Shown: positions 1 through 6,066 of the stretch, piece after piece | Numbering within the stretch: position 1 is the stretch's first letter | Layout: the number at the start of each line of letters is the position of its first letter | Translations under genes and position numbers: made by a program | Notes under the pieces: model-generated | The model's database searches: none | Seen by the model: the letters and a program-made list of their open reading frames with translations, nothing else | What the model was told of the DNA's origin: nothing | Source of the DNA: JBEVNX01 sp040507895 | Lineage (GTDB): Bacteria; Desulfobacterota; Binatia; JACPRU01 | Reading direction: 5' to 3' | NCBI GenBank assembly: GCA_040507895.1 | Contig: JBEVNX010000222.1 | Coordinates: forward strand, 1 to 26,881 | DNA: 26,881 bases

Positions 1-300
1 TCCGCGTTTCTCACACCCGCCCTGGCGCAAGGAGCACAGCCTTGCGATCGTCCAGCTCCCGAAAGCTCTCTCCTCTACGGCGACGAGTGGTCGGCCCGCA
101 GGCTCCTCGGCCTGTAACGTGCGGGCCAGGAACTTTGCCAGTGCGATCACCGCGCACGTCCCTCCGTAGAGTAGCGCCTGCGCGATCAGCTCTCCGCGTC
201 GGATCGTCCTCGTCGAGAAACGGCCTATCGCTTTGCGCAGAGCGAGTCCGAGCGCGGCCGCTGCGGCACCGAAGAGAATGCGCCGAAAGAACGCAACCAA
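1..300 (-). CDS. Possible membrane protein, runs off the left edge
   Basis: This minus-strand frame is open from an in-frame TGA at 388-390 to the window edge. It contains two clear hydrophobic stretches: one around AFFRRILFGAAAAALG and one around LIAQALLYGGTCAVIALAKF. No ATG or GTG exists in the frame. The only candidate start I found is a TTG at 298-300 with no visible ribosome binding site. An overlapping ATG frame starting at 331 is Arg-rich and looks like a shadow. The peptide may be a small membrane or holin-like protein whose start was lost to a frameshift, or a decayed fragment, which would fit its location in the degenerate left strip. I do not recognise the family. The C-terminus is outside the window. 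Confidence 0.3.
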   Translation of the reverse strand, partial: MVAFFRRILFGAAAAALGLALRKAIGRFSTRTIRRGELIAQALLYGGTCAVIALAKFLARTLQAEEPAGRPLVAVEERAFGSWTIARLCSLRQGGCEKRG

Positions 301-398
301 GCGCGGGTCGGGGTCGCGAGGGGAACGACATTCATCCGCGACTCCTACGCGCCGATTCTGTTTGAGAGTGGATAGCCTGCCATCCCGTCACGGAAATT

Positions 399-698
399 TT
401 GGTGCAGTCTGCTGAGCGCTCGAGGGGGGTACTAAGTCTGCGGCTCACATTCATCATCCTGGGCGCTTTGCTTTCGATTCTCTATGTCGTCGGGTTCGTG
501 CTCATCGGATGGCTCTGGAAGCTTTCCTCGGTCAGGCGTGTGCCGAGCGAAACGCCAGCCGCCTTACCAGCCGCCGTAGCGGTAAGCCGCCGCCACGACC
601 AGCATTCTGTACGTATACGCCCCCCAACTAAGCGTGAACGCCAACGCCATGGTGAAATTCCGACCAGCGCTCGAGCTCGAGCTAGCTCCGCTTCCTAG
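399..698 (+). CDS. Doubtful small ORF with one membrane helix
   Basis: The frame opens with TTG (399) or GTG (402). Residues 13-43 form a strong hydrophobic helix (LTFIILGALLSILYVVGFVL) ending in a GWLWKL border. A GAGGGGGG run at 420-428 lies inside the frame and could serve a later, non-canonical start. After about residue 55 the composition turns basic and random-looking, so only the first half resembles a protein. It may be the N-terminal remnant of a single-pass membrane protein. No family is recognised, and chance cannot be excluded in this GC-rich strip. Confidence 0.22.
   Translation: MVQSAERSRGVLSLRLTFIILGALLSILYVVGFVLIGWLWKLSSVRRVPSETPAALPAAVAVSRRHDQHSVRIRPPTKRERQRHGEIPTSARARASSAS
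564..681. other. Stretch without a convincing gene
   Basis: The minus strand holds a short hydrophobic ending (ATG near 650, through LAFTLSWGAYTYRML, stop at 564-566) that could be the tail of a broken membrane protein. A CTTACC/GGTAAG inverted repeat (563-568 with 581-586) overlaps that stop. Nothing else is supported here. Confidence 0.2.
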
Positions 699-801
699 GC
701 TTCGATTGGAATCGACCCCGGGCGCTCCGCACGAAGACGCGCGCCAGCCCGTCGGGGCCGATGCGGAGGATGGTGCTCTGCTCGAAGGTTCCATCGAACA
801 T
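682..801 (-). CDS. Tiny ORF A, 39 residues, paired with a related ORF upstream
   Basis: The ATG is four bases after the stop of the 123-residue gene at 806-1177, with GAGG overlapping that stop, so translational coupling is possible. GTG at 802-804 is an alternative start. The product begins MFDGTFEQSTILRIG and continues DGLARVFVRS. It matches the product of the ORF at 1304-1387 at 16 of 27 aligned positions, with about six synonymous codon differences among the identical residues. That pattern indicates protein-level constraint rather than chance. The C-terminal ten residues are basic. I do not recognise the family. It may be a free small protein or the conserved end of a once longer protein. 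Confidence 0.45.
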   Translation of the reverse strand: MFDGTFEQSTILRIGPDGLARVFVRSARGRFQSKPRKRS

Positions 802-805
802 CACC

Positions 806-1177
806 TCACTCGTGCTCTTGGTGCGAAGGTCGAAGCGGCTCGACCTCCACGTAGCTCTTGAGCCGTTCCGCGTTCGCGCGGAGGTTCTCGTCGGTGTCGT
901 GTTCCGGGTTCTCGTCGGTGTCGTGTTCCGGGTCTCTTGAGAAGAGATTCGCCCCGATGAACCATTTCGTCTCATGCTCGTTGCACACGAACCAGTGATT
1001 GAGCGTTTCGAGATTGACGCTGAGGCACCGGTCGATGACGAGTTCTAGTAGAGTCCGCGGCGACTCCCCCAGCGTATTGAGGCTTCCGCTAACCTCTCCA
1101 CACTCGGGACAGCCGCTCGCGAAGCAAACGCTCCTCGCCCTCTCGTCGACCTTCCGTTGCGCCTCGCTGTTCGCCAT
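806..1177 (-). CDS. Cys-rich hypothetical protein, 123 residues
   Basis: The start is ATG with GGAGG six bases upstream, the best ribosome binding site in the left strip. Cysteines lie at about 18, 23, 26, 51 and 65, including CPEC (23-26), with FVCNEHETKWFIGANLFS around 63-80. This resembles small hypothetical proteins I recall, which have a Cys/His pattern followed by a W-x-x-G-x-N-L-F-S block, but I can attach no function to them. The sequence suggests zinc binding. There is no signal peptide or membrane helix. An in-frame 24-bp duplication near residues 84-98 doubles the EHDTDEN element. Tiny ORF A follows four bases after the stop. The gene looks intact, unlike most of its surroundings. 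Confidence 0.6.
   Translation of the reverse strand: MANSEAQRKVDERARSVCFASGCPECGEVSGSLNTLGESPRTLLELVIDRCLSVNLETLNHWFVCNEHETKWFIGANLFSRDPEHDTDENPEHDTDENLRANAERLKSYVEVEPLRPSHQEHE
883..930. repeat. Two perfect tandem copies of a 24-bp unit
   Basis: The two units, 883-906 and 907-930, are identical, and three further matching bases follow. The unit length is a multiple of three, so the reading frame of the 123-residue gene is kept and eight residues (EHDTDEN plus P or L) are duplicated. The perfect identity points to a recent slippage event. Confidence 0.9.
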
Positions 1178-1303
1178 GTCACGCCTCCGCCGCTCCTCTC
1201 TCCCGTGCGCCCGACCTCTTCTATTTACAAATCGGACCAGCTAGTAGCCGCCGGCACCCAGAGCGCCGCTATTCGCATCAGGGGCACGAACTCGGGCTCT
1301 GGA

Positions 1304-1387
1304 TCACGAGCTGCGGGTGATGACGCGCGCGAGGCCGTCGGAGCAGGCGAGCAGGATCGTCGCTTGCTCGAAGCCGTCGCCGAACAT
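1304..1387 (-). CDS. Tiny ORF B, 27 residues, paralogue of tiny ORF A
   Basis: The ORF reads MFGDGFEQATILLAC, then SDGLARVITRSS and TGA. It shares M-F, F-E-Q, T-I-L, D-G-L-A-R-V and R-S with tiny ORF A (682-801). Its ATG lies ten bases after the stop of the zinc-ribbon peptide at 1398-1460, so both copies directly follow a Cys-containing ORF on the same strand. No good ribosome binding site is visible, and coupling to the upstream stop is possible. It could also be the leftover end of a decayed gene. No family is recognised. Confidence 0.4.
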   Translation of the reverse strand: MFGDGFEQATILLACSDGLARVITRSS

Positions 1388-1397
1388 CGCGTCTTAC

Positions 1398-1460
1398 TCA
1401 ACATTCCCCGCAGAACTTGATGTCGAGCGCGTTTTCGAAGCCGCAGGATAGACAACGCAT
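1398..1460 (-). pseudogene. Zinc-ribbon N-terminus, truncated (20 residues)
   Basis: An ATG-started frame encodes MRCLSCGFEN, then KFCGEC and a stop. This is the typical opening of zinc-ribbon proteins such as the CxxCGFEN...KFCGECG leader found in front of many class III adenylate/guanylate cyclase and kinase-like multidomain proteins. Here a TGA follows immediately after the second CxxC, so everything downstream is missing. Both CxxC pairs remain, so a four-Cys zinc-binding micropeptide is possible. The more likely reading is a gene remnant in a decayed strip. No clear ribosome binding site is present. Confidence 0.5.
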
Positions 1461-1512
1461 CAACGGCCTATCAGGAGGCCGTCAGCAGCCTAGACCTGCT
1501 GGTTGCGGCGAT

Positions 1513-1698
1513 TCAAGGAACAGGTGCGCAGGCCACATCGGCGATCATCACCGCAGAGCTCTCGCGACTCGACCGCAGGATGCGCCGTACCGTCGCCTCC
1601 GACACTCCGACCGTCTTCGCGATCGCGCGTCCCGAGAGGCCCTTGGAGGCCATTTCGCTGACCAGACGGGAACGAGTCTCGAGATGATCGAGAGGCAC
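1513..1698 (-). pseudogene. Helix-turn-helix protein fragment
   Basis: The frame encodes a textbook helix-turn-helix: GLSGRAIAKTVGVSEATVRR at residues 20-39 of the open frame, preceded by a helix (RLVSEMASK). Such units occur in phage regulators, ParB-like proteins and resolvase tails. The frame stops about 20 residues after the motif. Upstream it runs into DNA that encodes a recombinase fragment on the other strand, so the true N-terminus is lost. The ATG at 1698 is probably fortuitous. I read it as a regulator or recombinase remnant of a mobile element. Function is not assigned beyond DNA binding. Confidence 0.4.
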
Positions 1699-1944
1699 TA
1701 CGCCAAGGCCCAGGTAGTCGCCGACGAACTCGATTCTCTTATCGGCGACGCCGCTGAGCGCGCTACGGCGAGGCGCAATAGCGCCTTACAGAAACGGAAC
1801 CTACCCGGAACCTTCGACTCGGACGAGACTGAGGCCGCTCGCGCCAAAAACGAAACCCCCGACGAATCGAGGGCTTCGATGAGAGCGGGCGGCCGGGGTC
1901 GAACCGGCGACGTCCAGCTTGGGAAGCTGGCATTCTGCCACTGA
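1651..1944 (+). pseudogene. Tyrosine recombinase (phage integrase) C-terminal remnant
   Basis: The frame from about 1651 reads HFADQTGTSLEMIERHYAKA and on through VVADELDSLIG. The GTS-x-x-MIERHY block is the hallmark of the C-terminus of tyrosine recombinases. Its Tyr, encoded at 1699-1701, is the catalytic nucleophile in this family. The rest of the catalytic domain (the R-H-x-x-R boxes) is absent, because DNA to the left encodes an opposite-strand helix-turn-helix fragment. The open frame continues through the tRNA terminator and ends inside the antisense of tRNA-Gly, as integrase genes at tRNA attachment sites sometimes do. It is a scar of a former integrated element and not functional. 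Confidence 0.55.
1846..1878 (-). terminator. Rho-independent terminator of tRNA-Gly
   Basis: On the minus strand, starting five bases past the tRNA, an 8-bp stem (CGAAGCCC with GGGTTTCG, including one G-U pair) is followed directly by five T residues. Position and structure fit transcription termination of the tRNA. Confidence 0.65.
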
Positions 1945-1955
1945 ATTACGCCCGC
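1884..1955 (-). tRNA. tRNA-Gly (anticodon CCC)
   Basis: All arms form a 72-nt cloverleaf: 7-bp acceptor stem (GCGGGCG with CGCCCGC), 4-bp D stem (ATTC/GAAT), 5-bp anticodon stem (CCAGC/GCTGG) with loop TTCCCAA, 5-nt variable region, and 5-bp T stem (GCCGG/CCGGC) with TTCGACC. The anticodon at loop positions 3-5 is CCC, decoding GGG. The discriminator is T, as usual for bacterial glycine tRNAs. CCA is not encoded. The 3' end faces the recombinase remnant, which suggests past use as an attachment site. Confidence 0.95.
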
Positions 1956-1966
1956 GCTGCTAAAGA

Positions 1967-1995
1967 GGTATGCTTCGGTCGGCATAGGAAATCAA
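1967..1995 (-). promoter_or_regulatory. Possible promoter of tRNA-Gly
   Basis: On the minus strand TTGATT (1990-1995, four of six to the -35 consensus) is followed after 17 bases by CATACC (1967-1972, three of six to the -10 consensus), 11 bases ahead of the mature tRNA 5' end. The spacing is good but the -10 is weak. Confidence 0.25.
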
Positions 1996-2030
1996 TGGTC
2001 CCCACTGCGGCGATCTGCTAGTCGGCCGAC

Positions 2031-2492
2031 ATGCCTCGCCGAGCTTCGCGCGCGCCGCATCTGACCCACGTGGCGCTATGGACTGCGGACGTCGAGCGCT
2101 CCGTCGGCTTCTACCGGCGCCACTGCGGTCTCCGGGTCGTGCACGACCGCGTCGAGCCGGACGGCGGCCACGTCGTGTGGGTCGGCGAGCACGAGCATCG
2201 GACTCGCTTCGTGATCGTGCTCATCTGTCGCCCTGCAACCCGCCCAACTCGGAGCTCGTTCGCTCACTTCGGCTTCTCGTGTACGAGCAGGGAGGAGGTG
2301 GATTCGCGAGCTGCGGTTGCCCGCAGCGACGGCGTACTCGAGCTCGAGCCTCGTGAGGCGGGACCGATCGTCGGTTATTTTTGCATGCTGCGCGATCCGG
2401 ACGGAAACGCAGTGGAGCTCTCGTTTGGTCAGGCGCTCGGCTCTGCTCCCGCGCGCACCCGCAGGCAGGTGCGGGCGCTCAGGCGGCGTTGA
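2031..2492 (+). CDS. VOC (glyoxalase-fold) family protein
   Basis: This 153-residue protein has the vicinal-oxygen-chelate fold: an N-terminal beta strand (HLTHVALW), the helix VERSVGFYRRHCGL (residues 21-34), a second half starting FAHFGF, and a closing DPDGNAVELSFG (residues 122-133). Likely metal ligands are His13, His79 and Glu129. Members include lactoylglutathione lyases, ring-cleavage dioxygenases and resistance proteins; nothing here chooses among them. The ATG has no clear ribosome binding site, and the gene starts 75 bases from the tRNA 5' end on the opposite strand. The basic tail after residue 135 is unusual. Its last 14 bases overlap the convergent gene at 2479-2859. Confidence 0.8.
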   Translation: MPRRASRAPHLTHVALWTADVERSVGFYRRHCGLRVVHDRVEPDGGHVVWVGEHEHRTRFVIVLICRPATRPTRSSFAHFGFSCTSREEVDSRAAVARSDGVLELEPREAGPIVGYFCMLRDPDGNAVELSFGQALGSAPARTRRQVRALRRR

Positions 2493-2859
2493 CCGTCAGC
2501 AGGTTGAGAATGCCTTCGCTCGGCTGCTCGCGGAAGCGAATCAGAGCCCGTCGCATACGGCGTGGATCGATACCGAACAGCTCGCAGAGGGTCGAGAACG
2601 AAGTGATGGCATCGGAATTCGGACGGAAGATCCATCGCTCGACTTCGCGATAGCTCAGGCTGGTCGTGGTGCCGTGCAACACCTCCCGGCAAAAGGTCTG
2701 GATCCCGTCGGTATACACGGCCCACAGCAATCCAAACTCGCCCGTGCGTTCGGCCACGCCGCTGTCCTCGAGCTGAGCCGGAAGGATGACATCCGGTTCG
2801 AGCATCGAGTTCGGATCCCAAATGCTGCCGTCACCGACTTCAGCCGTCTTTCTCGCCAT
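2479..2859 (-). CDS. Conserved-looking hypothetical protein, 126 residues
   Basis: The open frame extends farther upstream, but the upstream part is low-complexity. The ATG at 2859 begins the plausible protein MARKTAEVGD. The core has an aromatic helix (LLWAVYTDGIQTFCRE, residues 44-59), then YREVERWIF (70-78), then FSTLCELFGIDPRRMRRAL (88-106), which looks like a small helical DNA-binding or adaptor domain. I recall similar REAEEWIF...FSFENVC...LGIDPDYLRRGL proteins in deltaproteobacteria, without known function. There is no signal peptide or membrane segment. A GGAG lies 11 bases upstream. It is divergent from the zinc-finger membrane protein gene and overlaps the glyoxalase-fold gene by 14 bases tail to tail. 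Confidence 0.65.
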   Translation of the reverse strand: MARKTAEVGDGSIWDPNSMLEPDVILPAQLEDSGVAERTGEFGLLWAVYTDGIQTFCREVLHGTTTSLSYREVERWIFRPNSDAITSFSTLCELFGIDPRRMRRALIRFREQPSEGILNLLTVNAA

Positions 2860-3020
2860 TCCGCCGTTCGCTCCGCCCCCAGGGCAGTGCGAATTGTGCG
2901 CCAAAGGGGGTATCCGGTTCGGCGCGAGCCAATTTTCAGCAGTTCTCGGCCCTTGCGGGCCGCCGAAAGGCGATCGGCGGGGACAGAATTGTCTGCCAAA
3001 ATTTGGTGCTTTGAATTGAG

Positions 3021-3524
3021 GTGCCACTTTGGCGACACGATGAAATTTTGACGGGGCTACTCGAAGCATTTTTCCGCCGTTTCCGGCTGGTGGTCGAACG
3101 CCACAAGCGTCGACGTGTGCGAGCCTGCTTGCGATGCGGGCGGCCGGCTCAAGCCGTCTGCCGGGCTTGCGGTGCGAGGGTTTGCGACCGCTGTTGGCGA
3201 CTATCAATCGAAACCGGCTCGCCGGAGTTTCTGTGCATTGAATGCCTCGCCCGCGACACGGGCAGTCGACCGACCCGCCGGCTTGCCGGGAGCGAGGCGT
3301 TCGGCGCTGGCGTGAAGATTCTCCTCGTCGCGATCCTGGGTCTGGCGATCGCGTCCTACTGGGCGTGGGGTTGGTCGGGAATGTGGACCCTGCTCGGCAC
3401 GCTTCTTCATCCCACGATCGTGCTCGGCCTCGTGCCGTTGGCCTTCTTGCTAGGAGCGACCCGCGCCGCGCTTCTCCACGTCGTGCGGGGGAGCGTCAGG
3501 GGATCTGGACGTCCATCTGCTTGA
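3021..3524 (+). CDS. Zinc-finger membrane protein, 167 residues
   Basis: The likely start is GTG at 3021, with in-frame TTG 3048 as an alternative. The N-terminal half is basic and carries eight cysteines as four CxxC pairs (36/39, 47/50, 55/58, 72/75), consistent with two zinc sites in a B-box or cross-brace arrangement. Two hydrophobic segments follow (about 97-118 and 122-145), so the zinc domain probably faces the cytoplasm from a small membrane anchor. No signal peptide is seen. I cannot assign a function. Zinc-finger plus membrane anchors occur in membrane-bound regulators and rhomboid-like proteins, but the second half here is too short for a rhomboid. Its end overlaps the convergent TPR gene by 29 bases. 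Confidence 0.6.
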   Translation: MPLWRHDEILTGLLEAFFRRFRLVVERHKRRRVRACLRCGRPAQAVCRACGARVCDRCWRLSIETGSPEFLCIECLARDTGSRPTRRLAGSEAFGAGVKILLVAILGLAIASYWAWGWSGMWTLLGTLLHPTIVLGLVPLAFLLGATRAALLHVVRGSVRGSGRPSA

Positions 3525-4137
3525 GGAGCGCCTCGGCGTCTCGGAGATGGTCTTCGTCGCCGGCCGCGCGCGCTAGATCGCGGGCACGCAACGCCTCTGC
3601 GCGGGCTTCGTCGGTGCGCCCGTTCTTCCAGTAGAGCTCCGCGAGGCGCAGCGGGGGCTTCGCCCACTGGGGCGCGCGCTCGGGCGAGCGGCGCAAAGCC
3701 CCGTAGCCCTCGCGCCTCGAGCCACCCATCAGCCGGGGCAAGCGGAGTAGCATCTCACCTTTTGCCTCCCAGGCGTGTGCATGGTGGGGATCGAGCTCCA
3801 GTGTGCGATCGAGAAGGCTCCTTAGCTGGGAGAGATTCGCCATCTGTGAGCCGATTCCCCTTCGTTCCGACTTCTGGCCGAGGTTCAGAAACGCGGCGTA
3901 GTAAGCGTCAGCGAAGCCGGGATCGAGAGCGATGGCCTGGTTGGCGAGCGCGAAGCCACGGTCGTAAGCCGCGTCCCAGCCGTTCTCAAGTCGGTCTGCC
4001 TCCCTTCTCGCCGCGAATGCCTGCTCCGCGAGGGAACGAGCCTCATCCTGGCGAGCACTTGGCGGACCACCGAGCGCCGCCTCAGCACAGAACAGCGCGA
4101 CGAAGGCAAGCTTGGCCGCGATTCGAGGAACCGACAC
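3496..4137 (-). CDS. Exported TPR-repeat protein (TatT-like)
   Basis: With GTG at 4137 as start, the 213-residue product begins with a signal peptide (basic VSVPRIAAK, hydrophobic LAFVALFCAEAALG). The longer ATG-started frame would run into the divergent etf gene. The mature part is helical, with TPR-like units at NQAIALDPGFADAYYAA and RTLELDPHHAHAWEAKG, then RLPRLMGGSRREG. That last element resembles TatT-type proteins, the T component linked to periplasmic TRAP transporters. The C-terminal helices LAELYWKNGRTDEARAEAL complete the superhelix. It is probably periplasmic, in protein-protein contacts. No TRAP genes are nearby, so the partner is unknown. Confidence 0.7.
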   Translation of the reverse strand: MSVPRIAAKLAFVALFCAEAALGGPPSARQDEARSLAEQAFAARREADRLENGWDAAYDRGFALANQAIALDPGFADAYYAAFLNLGQKSERRGIGSQMANLSQLRSLLDRTLELDPHHAHAWEAKGEMLLRLPRLMGGSRREGYGALRRSPERAPQWAKPPLRLAELYWKNGRTDEARAEALRARDLARAAGDEDHLRDAEALLKQMDVQIP

Positions 4138-4221
4138 GGGTCCGTGGTAGCAGCTCGACGGACGCGCGGTCGAGCTTGGAAACTTGCCCACTCTGCCGCC
4201 TTCGCATAGGACCGCGTTGCA

Positions 4222-6066
4222 ATGAAGTACGCCGTTCTCGTCAAACAAGTCCCCGATGTTTCACAACTGCAGTTCGACCCGGGTACGCGCCGCTTGAGGC
4301 GCGAGGGCGTGCGACTCGAGGTGAGCTCCTTCGATGTCCGGGCACTCGTGCGAGCAATCGAGCTCCGCAAGGAGACGGGCGGCGAAGTCGTCGCTCTCAC
4401 GATGGGGCCGCCGCAGGCCCGCGAAGCTCTCGAGCACTGCCTGGCACTCGGCGCCGACCGCGGGGTTCATCTGGTCGACCCCGCCTTCGCGGGGTCGGAC
4501 ACGCTCGCTACGGCCCGCGCCTTGGCCCTGGCGCTGCGCCGCGAAGGCTTCGACCTCGTTCTCTGCGGGAAATCGAGCGTCGATGCCGAGACGGGTCAGG
4601 TCGGCCCCGAGGTCGCCGAGCTTCTCGACGTCGTGCAGATCACGGCGGCGAGCCGGCTCGACATCGACCCGCGCCGCAGGCGCATCAAGGCGGAGCGAGA
4701 GACAGAGAGCGGGTTCGAGCTGCTCGAATGCCAGCTCCCGGCTCTGGTGACTGCCACCGAGGACCTCGCGCCCGAGCGATTCCCGAAGCGCTCGGACAAG
4801 GATGCCGCCAAGTCGAAGGCGATCGTCGAGCTCTCCGCGCGGGATCTCTCGAAGGACATCGCGCTCTTCGGCACCCTCGGTTCGCCGACTCGCGTCGAAG
4901 GCCTCGAGACGATCGAGGTGAAGCGTCAAGGCCGAATGTTCGACGGCGAACCAGCGAACGCTGTGCAAGCTTTAGTAGCCGAGCTGGTGAACGGAGGAGC
5001 ATTCGCATCTCCGGTCGCCTCTGTTCGCTCCGCGCCAGCGGCGCGCTCGGCATCGGGGCTCGACCCGGCGGAGGACATCTGGGTGGTCGCCGAGCTCCTG
5101 GGCGGGGAGCTCCGGCGCGTCACGTTCGAGCTGCTCGGGAAGGCCGTCGAGCTGGCTCCGAGGACCCGCGGGCGCGTCGCCGCGCTGCTGCTCGGCCACG
5201 GCGTACGCAGGCACGCGGCCGAGCTCGCGACCCGAGGCGCCGAGACCATCCTCGTCTGCGACGATCCGTTGCTCGACGACTACTCGACCGATGCCTTCGC
5301 CTCGGTCCTCGCTACGACCATTCGAGCACGCAAGCCGCGCGTCGTGCTGGTCGCGTCGACGCTGATCGGCAGAGACCTCGCGCCGCGGGTCGCTGCACGC
5401 CTCGGCCTGGGTTTGACTGGAGATGCGATCGACCTCTCGATCGATGCCGATGGCCGGCTCGTGCAATGGAAGCCGGCCTTCGGGGGTACGATCGTCGCTC
5501 CGATCTTGTCGAGCACCCGTCCCGAGATGGCGACCGTGAGGCCGGGGATGCTCGAGCCGCTCGCTGCGAACGCTGCACGCCCGGTCGTCGTGGAGGAGCT
5601 CCGCATCATCGAGGCGCCGGCCATCCGTACGCTGGTGACGGAACGGCGCCGCGAGGCCGGATCCGAGAGCGCTGCCGCATTGGATGACTGCGCGATCGCG
5701 ATCGGGGTCGGCATGGGTTTGGGAGGGGCGGAGAATCTGACGCGGCTCGAACCGTTGGCCGCCGCGCTCGGCGGTGCGGCGATCGGCGCGACCCGCGACG
5801 TCACCGATGCCGGCTGGTTGTCTCGCCAGCATCAGGTCGGTCTGACCGGGCGGGCCATCGCGCCGAGACTTTACTTCGGCATTGGAATCCGCGGCGCTTT
5901 CGAGCACATGGTCGGGTTGCGTAGGGTAGGGACGATCGTCTCCGTCAACAAGAACCCCAAGGCGCCTGTGTTCGCGCAATCGGACCTGGGGCTCGTCGCC
6001 GATTGGGCGGTGGCGGTCCCGCTCCTCGCTCAGGAGATCGAGCGGGTCACGAACCGGCCGCGCTGA
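4222..6066 (+). CDS. etfBA: Electron transfer flavoprotein, beta-alpha fusion
   Basis: This 614-residue chain joins both ETF subunits. Residues 1-260 are EtfB: MKYAVLVKQVPD at the start and CGKSSVDAETGQVGPE at 115-130. Residues about 285-614 are EtfA, whose C-terminal FAD domain carries QVGLTG (538-543), LYFGIGIRG (551-559) and VNKNPKAPVF (575-584). An Ala/Ser-rich linker (about 262-282) joins them. ETFs pass electrons from acyl-CoA and related dehydrogenases to a quinone oxidoreductase, or bifurcate electrons in anaerobes. The usual form is two genes, etfB then etfA. There is no in-frame stop at the junction, so the fusion is real in this sequence. No dehydrogenase gene is adjacent, so the donor is unknown. 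AGGA lies ten bases before the ATG. Its end overlaps the convergent YfhO gene by 20 bases. Confidence 0.9.
   Translation: MKYAVLVKQVPDVSQLQFDPGTRRLRREGVRLEVSSFDVRALVRAIELRKETGGEVVALTMGPPQAREALEHCLALGADRGVHLVDPAFAGSDTLATARALALALRREGFDLVLCGKSSVDAETGQVGPEVAELLDVVQITAASRLDIDPRRRRIKAERETESGFELLECQLPALVTATEDLAPERFPKRSDKDAAKSKAIVELSARDLSKDIALFGTLGSPTRVEGLETIEVKRQGRMFDGEPANAVQALVAELVNGGAFASPVASVRSAPAARSASGLDPAEDIWVVAELLGGELRRVTFELLGKAVELAPRTRGRVAALLLGHGVRRHAAELATRGAETILVCDDPLLDDYSTDAFASVLATTIRARKPRVVLVASTLIGRDLAPRVAARLGLGLTGDAIDLSIDADGRLVQWKPAFGGTIVAPILSSTRPEMATVRPGMLEPLAANAARPVVVEELRIIEAPAIRTLVTERRREAGSESAAALDDCAIAIGVGMGLGGAENLTRLEPLAAALGGAAIGATRDVTDAGWLSRQHQVGLTGRAIAPRLYFGIGIRGAFEHMVGLRRVGTIVSVNKNPKAPVFAQSDLGLVADWAVAVPLLAQEIERVTNRPR

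Noticed and set aside
1463..1482. Hairpin ACGGCCT/AGGCCGT in the left strip
   Set aside because: The stem is short with no T run and lies just upstream of a 20-residue fragment; chance is likely.
1462..1683. Plus-strand helical-looking frame (AYQEAVSSLDLLVAAIQG)
   Set aside because: It is antisense to the helix-turn-helix fragment and has no start or family match that I recognise.
3762..5687. Plus-strand open frame of 641 codons
   Set aside because: It is Arg-rich, antisense to the TPR gene and in a different frame from etfBA; this is typical GC-rich shadow.
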